From positions 18,347 through 82,346 of the forward strand of contig JAISUG010000010.1 in NCBI GenBank assembly GCA_031272185.1: a DNA stretch of 64,000 nt, in the 5' to 3' direction. Below are positions 17,428 through 26,218 of the stretch, piece after piece (positions within the stretch are counted from its first letter, which is position 1; every line of letters starts with the position of its first letter). Below the pieces are notes generated by a model that was given only the letters and a program-made list of their open reading frames with translations, did no database searches and had not been told where the DNA came from. The stretch is from Lachnospiraceae bacterium (GTDB lineage Bacteria; Bacillota; Clostridia; Lachnospirales; Lachnospiraceae). Made by a program: the position numbers and the translations under genes.

Positions 17428-19320
17428 CTAGGTCAACGCTTCCCCATGCGCCCGCACCGCATCCGACACATCGCCCGCCATATAGAGGGAGCCGAAGGCG
17501 CAGATCACGTCACCGGGGCCCGCCGCCGCAAACGCCGCTTCCACTGCGGCAGGGATGGTGGCGCACGGGGTGACTTCGATATCCTGGGGCACCCGCCCGG
17601 CACACCCACCCCCGGTCAACGGTCCCGCCCCAATCGCCGCCTGCATCGCCCCCTCGGGCGGCTGCGCCGCCTTTGCGCGCCTCCCCTCGATGAAATGCGC
17701 CAGTTCTTGGGCCGGCAGCGCCCTGGGGCTGTCCGGCGTGACCGTGAAAATGCGTTTCGCCAATGGCAATATGGCGTCCGCCATCGCCCCGTAATCCTTG
17801 TCCGCCATCACCCCGAATATGAAGATCGCCTGCCTGCCGGGAAAATGCCGGCGCAGGCTGTCCGCCACCATCTGTGCCCCCTGGGGGTTGTGCCCCCCGT
17901 CAAGGATGAATGTGGGGTTCCCCTGCCGCACCACCTCGAACCTGGCAGGCCAGCGCACTTCTTCCAGCCCTTTGCGTATGGCCGCTTCCGATATCTCCCA
18001 GCCCAACCCCTGCAGCGCTTTCACCGCCGTCAGCGCAGTGGCCGCATTGTAGGGCTGGTAGTCTCCCGGCAGCGACAGACGCAAATCTTCCAGCCCATCG
18101 AAATCAAAGGTGAACCCCATAGGAGAAGCACCATTCACCGCCAGTTTGGAAAAATCCACGCAGGTCAGGGATGCCCCCCTCTCCCGGCAGATTTCCCTTA
18201 CCATGCGAAGCGCTGCATCGGCCCCGTCAACTTCCCTTTCCTCCACCGCGCTTTCGCCAATGCGGCAGATTTCCCTTGCCATGCGAAGCGCTGCATCGGC
18301 CCCGTCAACTTCCCTTTCCTTCACCGCGCTTTCGCCAATGCGGTTTCCGTCTTTCAAGCGACTTTCAATCAGCCCACCGCACCCGTCAGGCAATGTTTCA
18401 GCCGTACCCTTGGCCACGCCCTTTGGTGCGCGCCCCATCGCCCGGCCCTGCGGATCCCCAGGTGGATACAGCACCACCTGCCCCCCGGGCTTCACGATCC
18501 CCGCTTTCTCAGCGGCGATTTTCGCCAATGTGTTCCCCAGTTCCCCAGTGTGGTCCATCCCCAGGGCAGTTATGACCGCCACCTCCGGCACAGGTATCAC
18601 ATTGGTGGCATCCAGTCGCCCCCCCAAGCCCACTTCCATCACCACGATGTCGCAACGGACCCTGGCAAAATGTGCCAATGCCAACGCCGTGAGCAGCTCG
18701 AACTCTGTGGGGTGGTCTCCAATCGGCCCCCATACCTTCCAATCATGTCCGGCCGTGCCCCGGGTTGCCTGGTCCGCCTCGTCCGCCATGGGCACCCCAG
18801 CCTCTTTGTCCGCAACCTTTGTGCCGCCTGGCCCCTGCCCATGCAGCGGCACCGTTTCGCCCCATGTCCCTCCTGCACTTGCCCCCGCACCTTTCTGTGC
18901 ACACTCCCCTGCACCTGTCTGTGCACACTCCCCTGCACCTTTCTGTGCACACTCCCCCGCACCTTTCTGTGCACACTCCCCTGCACCTGTCCCCACCCCT
19001 TCCACCGCATCCCTCACCGCCTCGGCCGCCGCGGCGAAATCCGCATCCGATATCTCCAGCCCATCCACCTGTATGCGCTCATTGTACCTTTTGAGGTGTG
19101 GGGAGGTGTACAGCCCTGTCCGGTACCCAGCCTGCGTCATGATGGAACTGACCATGGCCGCGACGCTGCCTTTGCCGTTGGTCCCCGCTATGTGCACGAA
19201 CCGCAGCCCATCCTGCGGGTTCCCCATCCGCCCCAAAAGCTCCTCCATCCGCTGCAAACCCAGCCTGCTCCCCCGCCAGTCCCTATGGGTCAGATACCCT
19301 ATAGCTTCCGTATAATCCAT
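17428..19320 (-). CDS. folC: Folylpolyglutamate synthase/dihydrofolate synthase with large insertions
   Basis: 630 residues from ATG 19320 (GAGGTGAAATT before it), against roughly 420-440 for the family. Seen: the P-loop HIAGTNGKGSVAAM, TSPHLKRYNERI, VMEVGLGGRLDATNV, GMDHTGELGNT and ILDGGHNPQGA are all intact. The extra length is mainly two insertions. The first (~residues 105-185) starts with four eight-residue units of the GAGECAQK type. The second (~285-365) contains two 26-residue units beginning RIGESAV. Both sit between conserved blocks, so the fold should be preserved with long disordered loops. The enzyme adds glutamates to folates and supports the C1 genes at 22-29 kb. The C-terminal region also has a Gly/Ala/Pro-rich insert around GPLTGGG. 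Confidence 0.95.
   Translation of the reverse strand: MDYTEAIGYLTHRDWRGSRLGLQRMEELLGRMGNPQDGLRFVHIAGTNGKGSVAAMVSSIMTQAGYRTGLYTSPHLKRYNERIQVDGLEISDADFAAAAEAVRDAVEGVGTGAGECAQKGAGECAQKGAGECAQTGAGECAQKGAGASAGGTWGETVPLHGQGPGGTKVADKEAGVPMADEADQATRGTAGHDWKVWGPIGDHPTEFELLTALALAHFARVRCDIVVMEVGLGGRLDATNVIPVPEVAVITALGMDHTGELGNTLAKIAAEKAGIVKPGGQVVLYPPGDPQGRAMGRAPKGVAKGTAETLPDGCGGLIESRLKDGNRIGESAVKEREVDGADAALRMAREICRIGESAVEEREVDGADAALRMVREICRERGASLTCVDFSKLAVNGASPMGFTFDFDGLEDLRLSLPGDYQPYNAATALTAVKALQGLGWEISEAAIRKGLEEVRWPARFEVVRQGNPTFILDGGHNPQGAQMVADSLRRHFPGRQAIFIFGVMADKDYGAMADAILPLAKRIFTVTPDSPRALPAQELAHFIEGRRAKAAQPPEGAMQAAIGAGPLTGGGCAGRVPQDIEVTPCATIPAAVEAAFAAAGPGDVICAFGSLYMAGDVSDAVRAHGEALT
18185..18340 (-). 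repeat. In-frame 78-bp tandem duplication inside folC
   Basis: Two adjacent copies, starting at 18185 and 18263 (exactly 78 nt apart) with few mismatches. They encode two 26-residue units (RIGESAV...MREIC). The unit is a multiple of three, so the frame is kept. Confidence 0.95.
18884..18988 (-). repeat. In-frame 24-bp tandem array inside folC
   Basis: Four units of 24 nt encoding GAGECAQK, GAGECAQK, GAGECAQT, GAGECAQK and a partial fifth. Units differ by single bases, so the array is recent or still active. It lies in the loop before the conserved HPTEFELL segment. Confidence 0.95.
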
Positions 19321-19564
19321 AATTTCACCTCGCACAGCTTATCGTTTCATCATCAACCAGGGGCTCCGCCCTTGAAGCGGCAGGCCACCGTCTTCACCTC
19401 CGCGCAGCTTCTCGCTTTATCATCTCTCGCCCACATATTATCACAAAGCGACAGCGATTGCCACCGAAAACGGGGTATGGTGTTGGCTTTTCAGCGGAAT
19501 TGCCACATCATTTCAAAGCATTTGCGAAACGCAAGTGGTTTTTGTTGACATGGCAGGGGGTGTT

Positions 19565-19729
19565 ATGTATGATGTGATGGAAGCCGGAGGACGAGTATAT
19601 GCATTTCTGATGATTCAGGAGCTGCTGATTCAGTATATTTGGGTTGTCTTAAAGGAACGGCTGGAATACTGGGAGAGCCAGAAAAAAGGCCGCCCCGGAT
19701 TTCGCCGGAGACAGCCCTTCCTCGCATAA
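19565..19729 (+). CDS. Possible 54-residue small protein
   Basis: An ATG at 19565 follows AGGGGG with 5-nt spacing. The product begins MYDVMEAGGRVYAFLM, has an amphipathic or hydrophobic stretch (LLIQYIWVVLKERLEYW), then a basic tail. Against it: its last ~15 codons are the hppA terminator hairpin read on the other strand, and no family is recognised. The gap 19321-19751 otherwise holds nothing I can name. Confidence 0.25.
   Translation: MYDVMEAGGRVYAFLMIQELLIQYIWVVLKERLEYWESQKKGRPGFRRRQPFLA
19682..19716 (-). terminator. Intrinsic terminator of hppA
   Basis: Minus strand: GGCTGTCTCCGG, loop CGAAAT, CCGGGGCGGCC, then TTTTTT. The stem is ~11 bp with one bulge. It lies 35-70 nt after the hppA stop. 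Confidence 0.8.
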
Positions 19730-19751
19730 TATGTGCGCCCTGCGCCCAAAC

Positions 19752-21938
19752 CTACTTTATCAGCGCCACGGCCATCATCACGCCCGAAAACACGATGCAC
19801 ACCATGGACACCAGCTTGATCAGGATGTTTATGGCCGGCCCGGATGTGTCCTTGAAGGGGTCACCCACGGTGTCGCCCACCACGGCCGCCATATGCGGGT
19901 CTGAATGTTTGCCCCCATGGTTGCCCGCCTCGATGTACTTTTTCGCATTGTCCCATGCGCCGCCGCAGTTGGACATCATCACCGCCAGTATGAAGCCCGA
20001 AACCGTGGAACCGGCCAGCAACCCCACCACCCCGTTGATGCCCAGGAAGAACCCGGTGAGTATCGGCACGATGATGGCGCAAAGCGCCGGCAGGACCATC
20101 TCTCTCTGGGCCGACTTCGTGCAGATGTCGATGCAGCGGGAATAGTCAGGCTCCGCTTTCCCCTCCATGATGCCTGCGATCTCCTTGAACTGACGGCGCA
20201 CTTCCAGGACCACGCTCTGGGCGGCCCGGCCCACCGCGTTCATGGTGAAGGAGGAGAACAGGTACGGCAGCATGGCGCCGATGAACAGCCCCACCAGCAC
20301 CACCGGGTTCGTGATGGTCAGATCAAACACGAAGCCCGGATCCTTGATGTGGATCTCGTCGATGAAGGCGGAGATCAAGGCCAGCGCCGTCAATGCGGCG
20401 CTGCCTATGGCAAACCCCTTGCCTGTGGCCGCGGTGGTGTTGCCCAGGGAATCCAGCGCGTCCGTGCGTTTGCGCACCTCCTCGCCCAGCCCGCTCATCT
20501 CCGCGATGCCGCCCGCATTGTCCGCCACGGGCCCGTAGGCGTCAGTGGCCAATGTGATGCCCAGTGTGGAGAGCATGCCCACCGCAGACAGGCCGATACC
20601 GAAAAGGCCTTGGTTGGCGGCCTGTGAACCGAAGGCCGAGCCGATGGCGCCCGCACCGCCCGCGGCCATGAAACTCACCATGACAGACACGCCCACCACC
20701 ACCACGGGGATGACCGTGGACTGCATGCCCAGTGCGATGCCGCCGATGATGATGGTGGCCGGACCCGTCAGGGATGTTTCGGCCAGCTTCTGGGTGGGCT
20801 TGTACGTGTCAGACGTGTAATACTCCGTGAAATACCCGATGAGCACGCCCGCAGCCAGGCCGGACAATATCGCTACGTAGTACCCGTACCCGCCCAGACC
20901 GGGTTTCACTATGAGCAGGTATGTCAGCGGCAGCCCCGCCAATGCGCTCAGGGCCGCGGCCGCCCATGTCCCCCTGCGCAGCGCCGCCAGCAAAGTCTTC
21001 TGGGATGCGTCTTCCTTGCAGGAGACCAGGAACGTGCAGATGAGGGACACCACTATGCCCACCGCCGCCATCAGCAGCGGCAGCGCCACCCCATAGAACC
21101 CGAACCCCGCCGAGACCGCCAGCGCCGCGGTGGCTATGACCGAACCCACGTATGACTCGTACAGGTCCGCGCCCATTCCGGCCACGTCCCCTACATTGTC
21201 TCCCACGTTGTCGGCGATGACAGCCGGGTTGCGGGGGTCGTCTTCGGGGATACCCTGCTCGTTCTTGCCCACCAGGTCAGCGCCCACGTCGGCGGCCTTC
21301 GTGTAAATGCCGCCGCCCACACGGGCGAACAGCGCCATGGACGACGCACCCATGCCGAATGTGAGCATGGTGGATGTGATGAACTCGATCTGCATTTGCT
21401 CCAAAGCCACCGCGTTCATGCCCTCGTAAACCATGTTCTTGAGCTGGGCCACGAAAGGCAGCGGCACCGCCTTCAGGATGAAAAACCATATGGACAGATC
21501 CAAAAGTCCCAGCCCCACCACGGTGAACCCCATGACCGACCCGGAGGCAAAAGCGACTTTCAGCCCGCTGTTGAGGCTTCCGGACGCCGCTTGCGCCGTC
21601 CTGGCATTGGACGACGTGGCGATGCTCATGCCCACGAACCCGGCGAGACCGGAGAAAAACCCGCCGCTAAGGAATGCAAAAGGCGTAAACGGCGGCAAAT
21701 ACCCCGCAAATGCCATGATGGCCAATATGACGGTCACCACCGCAAAGAATATCCCCACGCCCCGGTACTGCCGCTGCAGGTAAGCCCTGGCGCCCACCCG
21801 TATGATCTTCGCCAACTTGACCATGCGTTCGGAGCCCTCCGAGAACTTCAGTATCCGCCTGGCCTGCCATGCGGCAAAAGCCAGGGCGATCACAGAGCAA
21901 ACCGGTACCAAGTAAAACAGTGCTTCCAACTCTTTCAT
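19752..21938 (-). CDS. hppA: K+-stimulated membrane-bound pyrophosphatase
   Basis: 728 residues, about 16 TM helices, preceded by GGAGGTGGAGGT. Seen: the pyrophosphate/Mg2+ sites (DVGADLVGKNEQGIPEDDPR and DNVGDNVGD), DAYGPVADNAGGIAEM, and a late DNAKKYIE plus GDTVGDPFKDTSGP. In GNTTAATGKG the residue after the Ala is Ala rather than Lys, which in this family marks K+-dependent enzymes. It couples PPi hydrolysis to H+ and/or Na+ export at the plasma membrane; the ion specificity is not decided here. This is useful to an energy-limited anaerobe, recovering PPi made by biosynthesis. It has its own promoter (22055-22083) and terminator. Confidence 0.97.
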   Translation of the reverse strand: MKELEALFYLVPVCSVIALAFAAWQARRILKFSEGSERMVKLAKIIRVGARAYLQRQYRGVGIFFAVVTVILAIMAFAGYLPPFTPFAFLSGGFFSGLAGFVGMSIATSSNARTAQAASGSLNSGLKVAFASGSVMGFTVVGLGLLDLSIWFFILKAVPLPFVAQLKNMVYEGMNAVALEQMQIEFITSTMLTFGMGASSMALFARVGGGIYTKAADVGADLVGKNEQGIPEDDPRNPAVIADNVGDNVGDVAGMGADLYESYVGSVIATAALAVSAGFGFYGVALPLLMAAVGIVVSLICTFLVSCKEDASQKTLLAALRRGTWAAAALSALAGLPLTYLLIVKPGLGGYGYYVAILSGLAAGVLIGYFTEYYTSDTYKPTQKLAETSLTGPATIIIGGIALGMQSTVIPVVVVGVSVMVSFMAAGGAGAIGSAFGSQAANQGLFGIGLSAVGMLSTLGITLATDAYGPVADNAGGIAEMSGLGEEVRKRTDALDSLGNTTAATGKGFAIGSAALTALALISAFIDEIHIKDPGFVFDLTITNPVVLVGLFIGAMLPYLFSSFTMNAVGRAAQSVVLEVRRQFKEIAGIMEGKAEPDYSRCIDICTKSAQREMVLPALCAIIVPILTGFFLGINGVVGLLAGSTVSGFILAVMMSNCGGAWDNAKKYIEAGNHGGKHSDPHMAAVVGDTVGDPFKDTSGPAINILIKLVSMVCIVFSGVMMAVALIK

Positions 21939-21972
21939 ACCTCCACCTCCAATATAAAACGTACTGTAACCA

Positions 21973-22036
21973 GGGCATTTCCCGCATTATCTTTGGTGTC
22001 CCCCGGGCATTTCCCGCATTATCTTTGGTATCCCCC
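21973..22036 (-). repeat. 32-bp tandem duplication in the hppA leader
   Basis: Two nearly identical copies, 32 nt apart (GGGCATTTCCCGCATTATC is shared by both). It falls in the transcribed leader of hppA and is not a multiple of three. Confidence 0.85.
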
Positions 22037-22054
22037 GCCGGGGCATTGGACAAT

Positions 22055-22083
22055 ATTGTGGCACATATTTACAAATTTGTCAA
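22055..22083 (-). promoter_or_regulatory. Promoter of hppA
   Basis: Minus strand: -35 TTGACA (22083-22078), 17-nt spacer, -10 CACAAT (22060-22055). The region 22040-22270 is AT-rich and holds no gene. Confidence 0.6.
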
Positions 22084-22281
22084 TGGAATAAAATGGGAAA
22101 TTTGTTAATTTTCCCTACAAAAATCCGAAAAAAGCCCGAATTTTCCCATGTGTTATGTGCATGATACCATGTCAAAAAAACAACAATGCAGCAACATGCA
22201 CAATGACGCAAAAATCGCAAACGTTTCTGCATGTTTTTGCGGTTTCTCGCCACTGCCGCACAACATTCTATGTTTTGAGTA

Positions 22282-22310
22282 CTGACAAACCCGCACCGGC
22301 GTGGTATAGT
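22282..22310 (+). promoter_or_regulatory. Promoter of the folate C1 block
   Basis: -35 CTGACA (22282-22287), 17-nt spacer, -10 TATAGT (22305-22310). The start site would be near 22317, so the mRNA carries a leader of about 350 nt containing the 71-bp array. Confidence 0.65.
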
Positions 22311-22439
22311 GTGTGGCACAGGGGCCGCCAATCGTCATTTTTGTACAGTCCCACCCCGCCTTTTTCAATCGTTTTGTGCATGGCTTTTTTTCGGGTGATG
22401 CTGTATACTATATGGGACGTCACATTTTGCCCGGCCTTT

Positions 22440-22644
22440 ACCTGCGAGCTTCCTTGCGCCGGCACGGTTCGTCTGCAAGGTAAGCGCTATCTTGAAGATG
22501 GACGGTGACGACCTGCGAGCTTCCTTGCGCCGGCCTGGCCCGCCTGCAAGGTGAGTGCTATCTTGACGATAGACGGTGACGACCCGCGTATCTCCTTGCG
22601 CCGCCACGGTCCGCCTGCAAGGGTTTGCGAAGTTTCATACGACA
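22440..22644 (+). repeat. 71-bp tandem array in the 5' leader of the cyclo-ligase gene
   Basis: Two full units (22440-22510, 22511-22581) and a shortened third (22582-~22644). Each starts with ACCTGCGAGC or a variant and carries CCTTGC...GCAAGG arms able to form a stem, followed in the full units by GCTATCTTGA and GACGGTGACG. The unit is not a multiple of three. No known riboswitch consensus was recognised. The gap 21939-22669 holds no gene. Confidence 0.85.
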
Positions 22645-22669
22645 GTGTGGGAAAGGCTTGGGAGTCATC

Positions 22670-23509
22670 ATGGACACTGGGAAAACCGAAAACCCCATAG
22701 TGTCGCAAAAAGCGGCGCTGCGCCGGGAGATCAAGGCGCGCATCAGGGATTTGGACCCGTCCTACGTGAAGAGATCCGATATGGCCATCGCGGACCGCCT
22801 TTTGGCGATGGACGCCTACCGGGACGCCGCATCCGTGTTTTGCTTCGTGGGGACCAAAAGCGAGGTGGACACCTTGCCCATCATCCGTAGGGCGCTGTCG
22901 GATGGGAAGACCCTGTCCGTCCCCCTGTGCAAAGGGGAGAGGGCGCCTGGCAAACCCGGCGTCATGGAAGCCCGGATCATCAATTCCCTGGATGACTTGA
23001 AAGACTCCGGGATGTATGGTATCATCGAGCCTTACGGGCATTGCGCCGCCATCGCCCCCGCAGACATAGACCTCGCCGTGACGCCGTGTCTGGCCTGTGG
23101 CCGGGACTGCCTGCGCCTGGGCAAAGGCGGCGGCTACTACGACCTGTTTTTGGGTGAAATGCGCCGCTGGCGCCGCGCAGCACTCAGCACTGACCCAGGC
23201 CCGGTGCCCTCACCCGGCGCCGACCTAGGCCCGGCGCCCTCACCCGGCGCCAAGGCAGGCCCGGCGCGGTCTCCCGGCACCGACGTAGGCCCGGCGCCCT
23301 CACCCGGCGCTGACCCAGGCCCGGCGCCCTCACCCGGCGCAGGCACCCCGGACGATGGGGCGCCGCGCTTCCCCCTCGCAGTCGCGCTCTGCAGGGAGGC
23401 CCTGCTGTGCGACTCCATCCCCCTGGAACCCTGGGACCTCCCCATGGACTGCGTCGTGACGGAGGACGCCATATACACCCGCCGCCCCGACAGGATGCGC
23501 CGCGTGTGA
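22670..23509 (+). CDS. 5-formyltetrahydrofolate cyclo-ligase with repeat insertion
   Basis: 279 residues from ATG 22670 (GGGAG 5 nt upstream), against ~180-200 usual. Seen: N-terminal RREIKARI, the PLC segment, and the hallmark LGKGGGYYD; the C-terminal core resumes at LCREALLCDSIPLEPWDLPMDCVVTE. Between them sit about 65 extra residues, mostly five ten-residue units of the DPGPAPSPGA type. The enzyme converts 5-formyl-THF to 5,10-methenyl-THF with ATP, returning folate to the pool used by the fchA and folD products just downstream. First gene of the folate block, with its own promoter. Confidence 0.93.
   Translation: MDTGKTENPIVSQKAALRREIKARIRDLDPSYVKRSDMAIADRLLAMDAYRDAASVFCFVGTKSEVDTLPIIRRALSDGKTLSVPLCKGERAPGKPGVMEARIINSLDDLKDSGMYGIIEPYGHCAAIAPADIDLAVTPCLACGRDCLRLGKGGGYYDLFLGEMRRWRRAALSTDPGPVPSPGADLGPAPSPGAKAGPARSPGTDVGPAPSPGADPGPAPSPGAGTPDDGAPRFPLAVALCREALLCDSIPLEPWDLPMDCVVTEDAIYTRRPDRMRRV
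23191..23340 (+). repeat. In-frame 30-bp tandem array, five units
   Basis: Five contiguous 30-nt units start at 23191, 23221, 23251, 23281 and 23311. They encode Pro/Gly/Ala-rich decapeptides inside the 5-formyl-THF cyclo-ligase. All are exactly in phase and differ by a few bases. Confidence 0.97.
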
Positions 23510-23745
23510 CAGGGCCCAGACTGCGCCCCTCCGGGATATCGGGTGCCGCGAATCCTTACACGCAACGCCCGGCGCATTGTAGGGGCGCATTCCTGCAGGG
23601 CCTCGCCCGTCGGGGTGCCGTCGCGCAACACCGCGCACCATAGGGGCGCATTGCACAGTACAGTTGTTTGTGAAGTTGCATATGGCCATGCCGGATCTCC
23701 CTGCGGCCCGGCATCCCCACAGCATAAAGAAAGGAAACCACCACC

Positions 23746-25422
23746 ATGTCCTACCTCTCCGACATCGAAATCGCCCAAGCCACACCCATGAAGCACATCC
23801 GCGACATCGCCCGTGTGGCGGGGGTGGACGACCGGTATCTGGAACAATACGGCAACTACAAGGCCAAGATCGACTACAAACTGCTGGACGAACTGGACGG
23901 CCGGCCGGACGGCAAGCTGGTGCTGGTCACCGCCATCACGCCCACCCCCGCCGGCGAGGGGAAGACCACCACCACGGTAGGCCTCTGTGACGCCCTGCGC
24001 AAGATAGGGAAGAATTCCGTGGTCGCGCTGCGCGAACCCTCCCTGGGCCCGGTGTTCGGCGTCAAGGGCGGCGCGGCGGGAGGCGGCTACGCCCAGGTGG
24101 TCCCCATGGAGGACATCAACCTGCATTTCACCGGCGACTTCCACGCCATCGGGGCCGCCAACAACCTCCTGGCCGCCATGCTGGACAACCACATCTACCA
24201 GGGCAATGCATTGGGCATCGACGTGCGCCGCATCACATGGAAACGGGCGGTGGACATGAACGACCGCCAGCTGCGCTTCATAGCCGACGGCCTGGGCGGG
24301 CGTGTCAATGGCGTCCCCAGGGAAGACGGTTTTGACATCACCGTGGCCAGCGAGATCATGGCGGTGCTGTGCCTGTCAAGGGATATCACAGACCTGAAAG
24401 AACGCTGCGCGCGCATCATCGTGGGCTACACCCATGACGAGTCGCCCGTCACCGCCGGGCAGCTGCGCGCCCAGGGCGCCATGGCCGCGCTCCTGAAGGA
24501 CGCGCTCAAACCCAACCTGGTCCAGACACTGGAGGGCACGCCTGCGTTCATCCACGGCGGGCCTTTCGCCAACATCGCCCACGGGTGCAACTCCATCATA
24601 GCCACCCGCATGGCCCTGAAACTGGGCGATTACGCCGTCACCGAGGCTGGGTTCGGCGCCGACCTGGGGGCGGAGAAATTCCTCGACATCAAGTGCCGCA
24701 TGGCCGGGCTTAGCCCGTCGGCGGTGGTCATCGTGGCCACGGTCCGGGCGCTGAAGCACCATGGCGGCGTGGCAAAATCCGACCTAGGGGGCGAAAACCT
24801 CGAAGCCCTGTCCCGGGGCCTCCCCAACCTCCTCCGGCACGTGGAGAACATCACCCAGGTCTTCGGCTTGCCGGCTGTGGTGGCCATCAACCGCTTCCCC
24901 ACCGACACCGAGGCGGAGCTGGGGCTCATTGAAAACAAGTGCAGGGAGCTGGGGGTCAATGTGGCCCTCTCCGAAGTATGGGGCAAAGGCGGTGATGGCG
25001 GCGTGGAACTGGCCCGGGAAGTGGTGCGGCTGTGCGACACCCCCTCGGAACTGACCCATGCCTACCCCCTCGACGCCCCCATCACGGACAAACTCGCCGA
25101 CATCTGCCGCAAAGTCTACCATGCCGACAGCGTGGAGCTGACCCCCGCCGCCAAGAAACAGGCCGAGCAACTCACGGCCCTGGGCTTTGGGGGCTGCCCC
25201 ATCTGCATGGCCAAGACCCAGTACAGCTTCTCCGACGACCAGAACCTCCTGGGGGCCCCAAATGGGTTCAAAGTCACCGTGCGCAACCTGAAAGTCAGCG
25301 CAGGCGCGGGGTTTATCGTGGCACTCACCGGCGACATCATGACCATGCCGGGCCTGCCCAAAGTCCCCAGCGCGGAAAAGATCGACGTGGACGGGGACGG
25401 GAAGATCTCCGGGCTGTTCTAG
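23746..25422 (+). CDS. fhs: Formate--tetrahydrofolate ligase
   Basis: 558 residues, full family length, start ATG 23746 after AAAGAAAGGA. Seen: the P-loop [33 protein letters not shown] and the [17 protein letters not shown] block. It makes 10-formyl-THF from formate, THF and ATP, the first step of the methyl branch of acetogenesis and also a C1 entry for purine synthesis. It is followed by fchA (133 nt), folD (30 nt) and a formate/nitrite channel, so formate import and activation are encoded together. No CODH/acetyl-CoA synthase or metF is in view, so acetogenesis is not shown. A hairpin (ATGCCGG/CCGGCAT, 23688-23714) precedes the ribosome site. Confidence 0.98.
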   Translation: MSYLSDIEIAQATPMKHIRDIARVAGVDDRYLEQYGNYKAKIDYKLLDELDGRPDGKLVLVTAITPTPAGEGKTTTTVGLCDALRKIGKNSVVALREPSLGPVFGVKGGAAGGGYAQVVPMEDINLHFTGDFHAIGAANNLLAAMLDNHIYQGNALGIDVRRITWKRAVDMNDRQLRFIADGLGGRVNGVPREDGFDITVASEIMAVLCLSRDITDLKERCARIIVGYTHDESPVTAGQLRAQGAMAALLKDALKPNLVQTLEGTPAFIHGGPFANIAHGCNSIIATRMALKLGDYAVTEAGFGADLGAEKFLDIKCRMAGLSPSAVVIVATVRALKHHGGVAKSDLGGENLEALSRGLPNLLRHVENITQVFGLPAVVAINRFPTDTEAELGLIENKCRELGVNVALSEVWGKGGDGGVELAREVVRLCDTPSELTHAYPLDAPITDKLADICRKVYHADSVELTPAAKKQAEQLTALGFGGCPICMAKTQYSFSDDQNLLGAPNGFKVTVRNLKVSAGAGFIVALTGDIMTMPGLPKVPSAEKIDVDGDGKISGLF

Positions 25423-25555
25423 GCCAAGCCGGGCCTCCGGGGTTACAGGCCCCCGGCCAGCCGATGGACCGTCTGGTCGGCCTGAGCCCGCCCCATCACC
25501 GGGGTGACCTGTTACCATCCAGACACCAACAGGCATCCCTGAAAAGGAAGAACTC

Positions 25556-26188
25556 ATGAAATACACCGAACTGACCTGCTCCGATTTCCTCTGCGCCCTT
25601 GCATCCCGGGAACCCGTGCCGGGGGGCGGGGGGGCATCAGCCCTGGTGGGCGCCGTCGGCATCGCCCTGGGCAACATGGTGGGCAGCCTCACATTGGGCA
25701 AAAAGAAATATGCCGACGTCCAGGCAGACATCATCGCACTGGATGAAAGGGCTGCAAAACTGCGGGAAGAACTGCTGGCGCTGGTGCAAAGGGATGCGGA
25801 GGCCTTCGAGCCCCTTTCCCGTGCCTACGGCCTTCCTTCCGGCACCGACGACGAAAAGGCCCACAAGGCAGCCGTCATGGAAGCGGCCTTGCAAACCGCA
25901 TGTGGCGCGCCTTTGGAAATCATGCGCCTGTGCTGCGAGGCCATCGACCTGGTGGAAGCCTACGCCGCAAAGGGCTCTGCGCTGGCCGTATCCGATGCGG
26001 GCTGCGGCGCGCTGTGCCTGGGGGCGGCATTGCAGGCGGCCGGCCTCAACGTGTCCATCAACACCAAATCCATGGCCGACAGGGCCTATGCGGGGCGCAT
26101 TGACGCCGAAGCGGGCGCCATGCTGGATGCGTATGTGCCCAAAGCCGACAGGATCTACCGGCGGGTATCGGCACGGTTCGAAGCATGA
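25556..26188 (+). CDS. fchA: Methenyltetrahydrofolate cyclohydrolase (FTCD_C family)
   Basis: 210 residues from ATG 25556, after AAAAGGAAGAA. Seen: PVPGGGGASALVGAVG near the N-terminus, VGSLTLGKKKY, and a helical FTCD_C-type fold (SDAGCGALCLGAALQAA). The family includes formiminotransferase-cyclodeaminase C-terminal domains and stand-alone cyclohydrolases. Its position between fhs and folD favours 5,10-methenyl-THF cyclohydrolase. folD is immediately downstream; FolD proteins often carry a cyclohydrolase activity of their own, so the two may be partly redundant. A GC-rich hairpin lies in the fhs-fchA gap. Confidence 0.92.
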   Translation: MKYTELTCSDFLCALASREPVPGGGGASALVGAVGIALGNMVGSLTLGKKKYADVQADIIALDERAAKLREELLALVQRDAEAFEPLSRAYGLPSGTDDEKAHKAAVMEAALQTACGAPLEIMRLCCEAIDLVEAYAAKGSALAVSDAGCGALCLGAALQAAGLNVSINTKSMADRAYAGRIDAEAGAMLDAYVPKADRIYRRVSARFEA

Positions 26189-26218
26189 CGTCAGAACCCT
26201 TGCGAAGTGGAGGTTATG

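Noticed and set aside
17057..17573. Short plus-strand frames between trmL and folC.
   Set aside because: Pro/Arg-rich shadow frames lacking ribosome sites; the interval is a plain 150-nt spacer.
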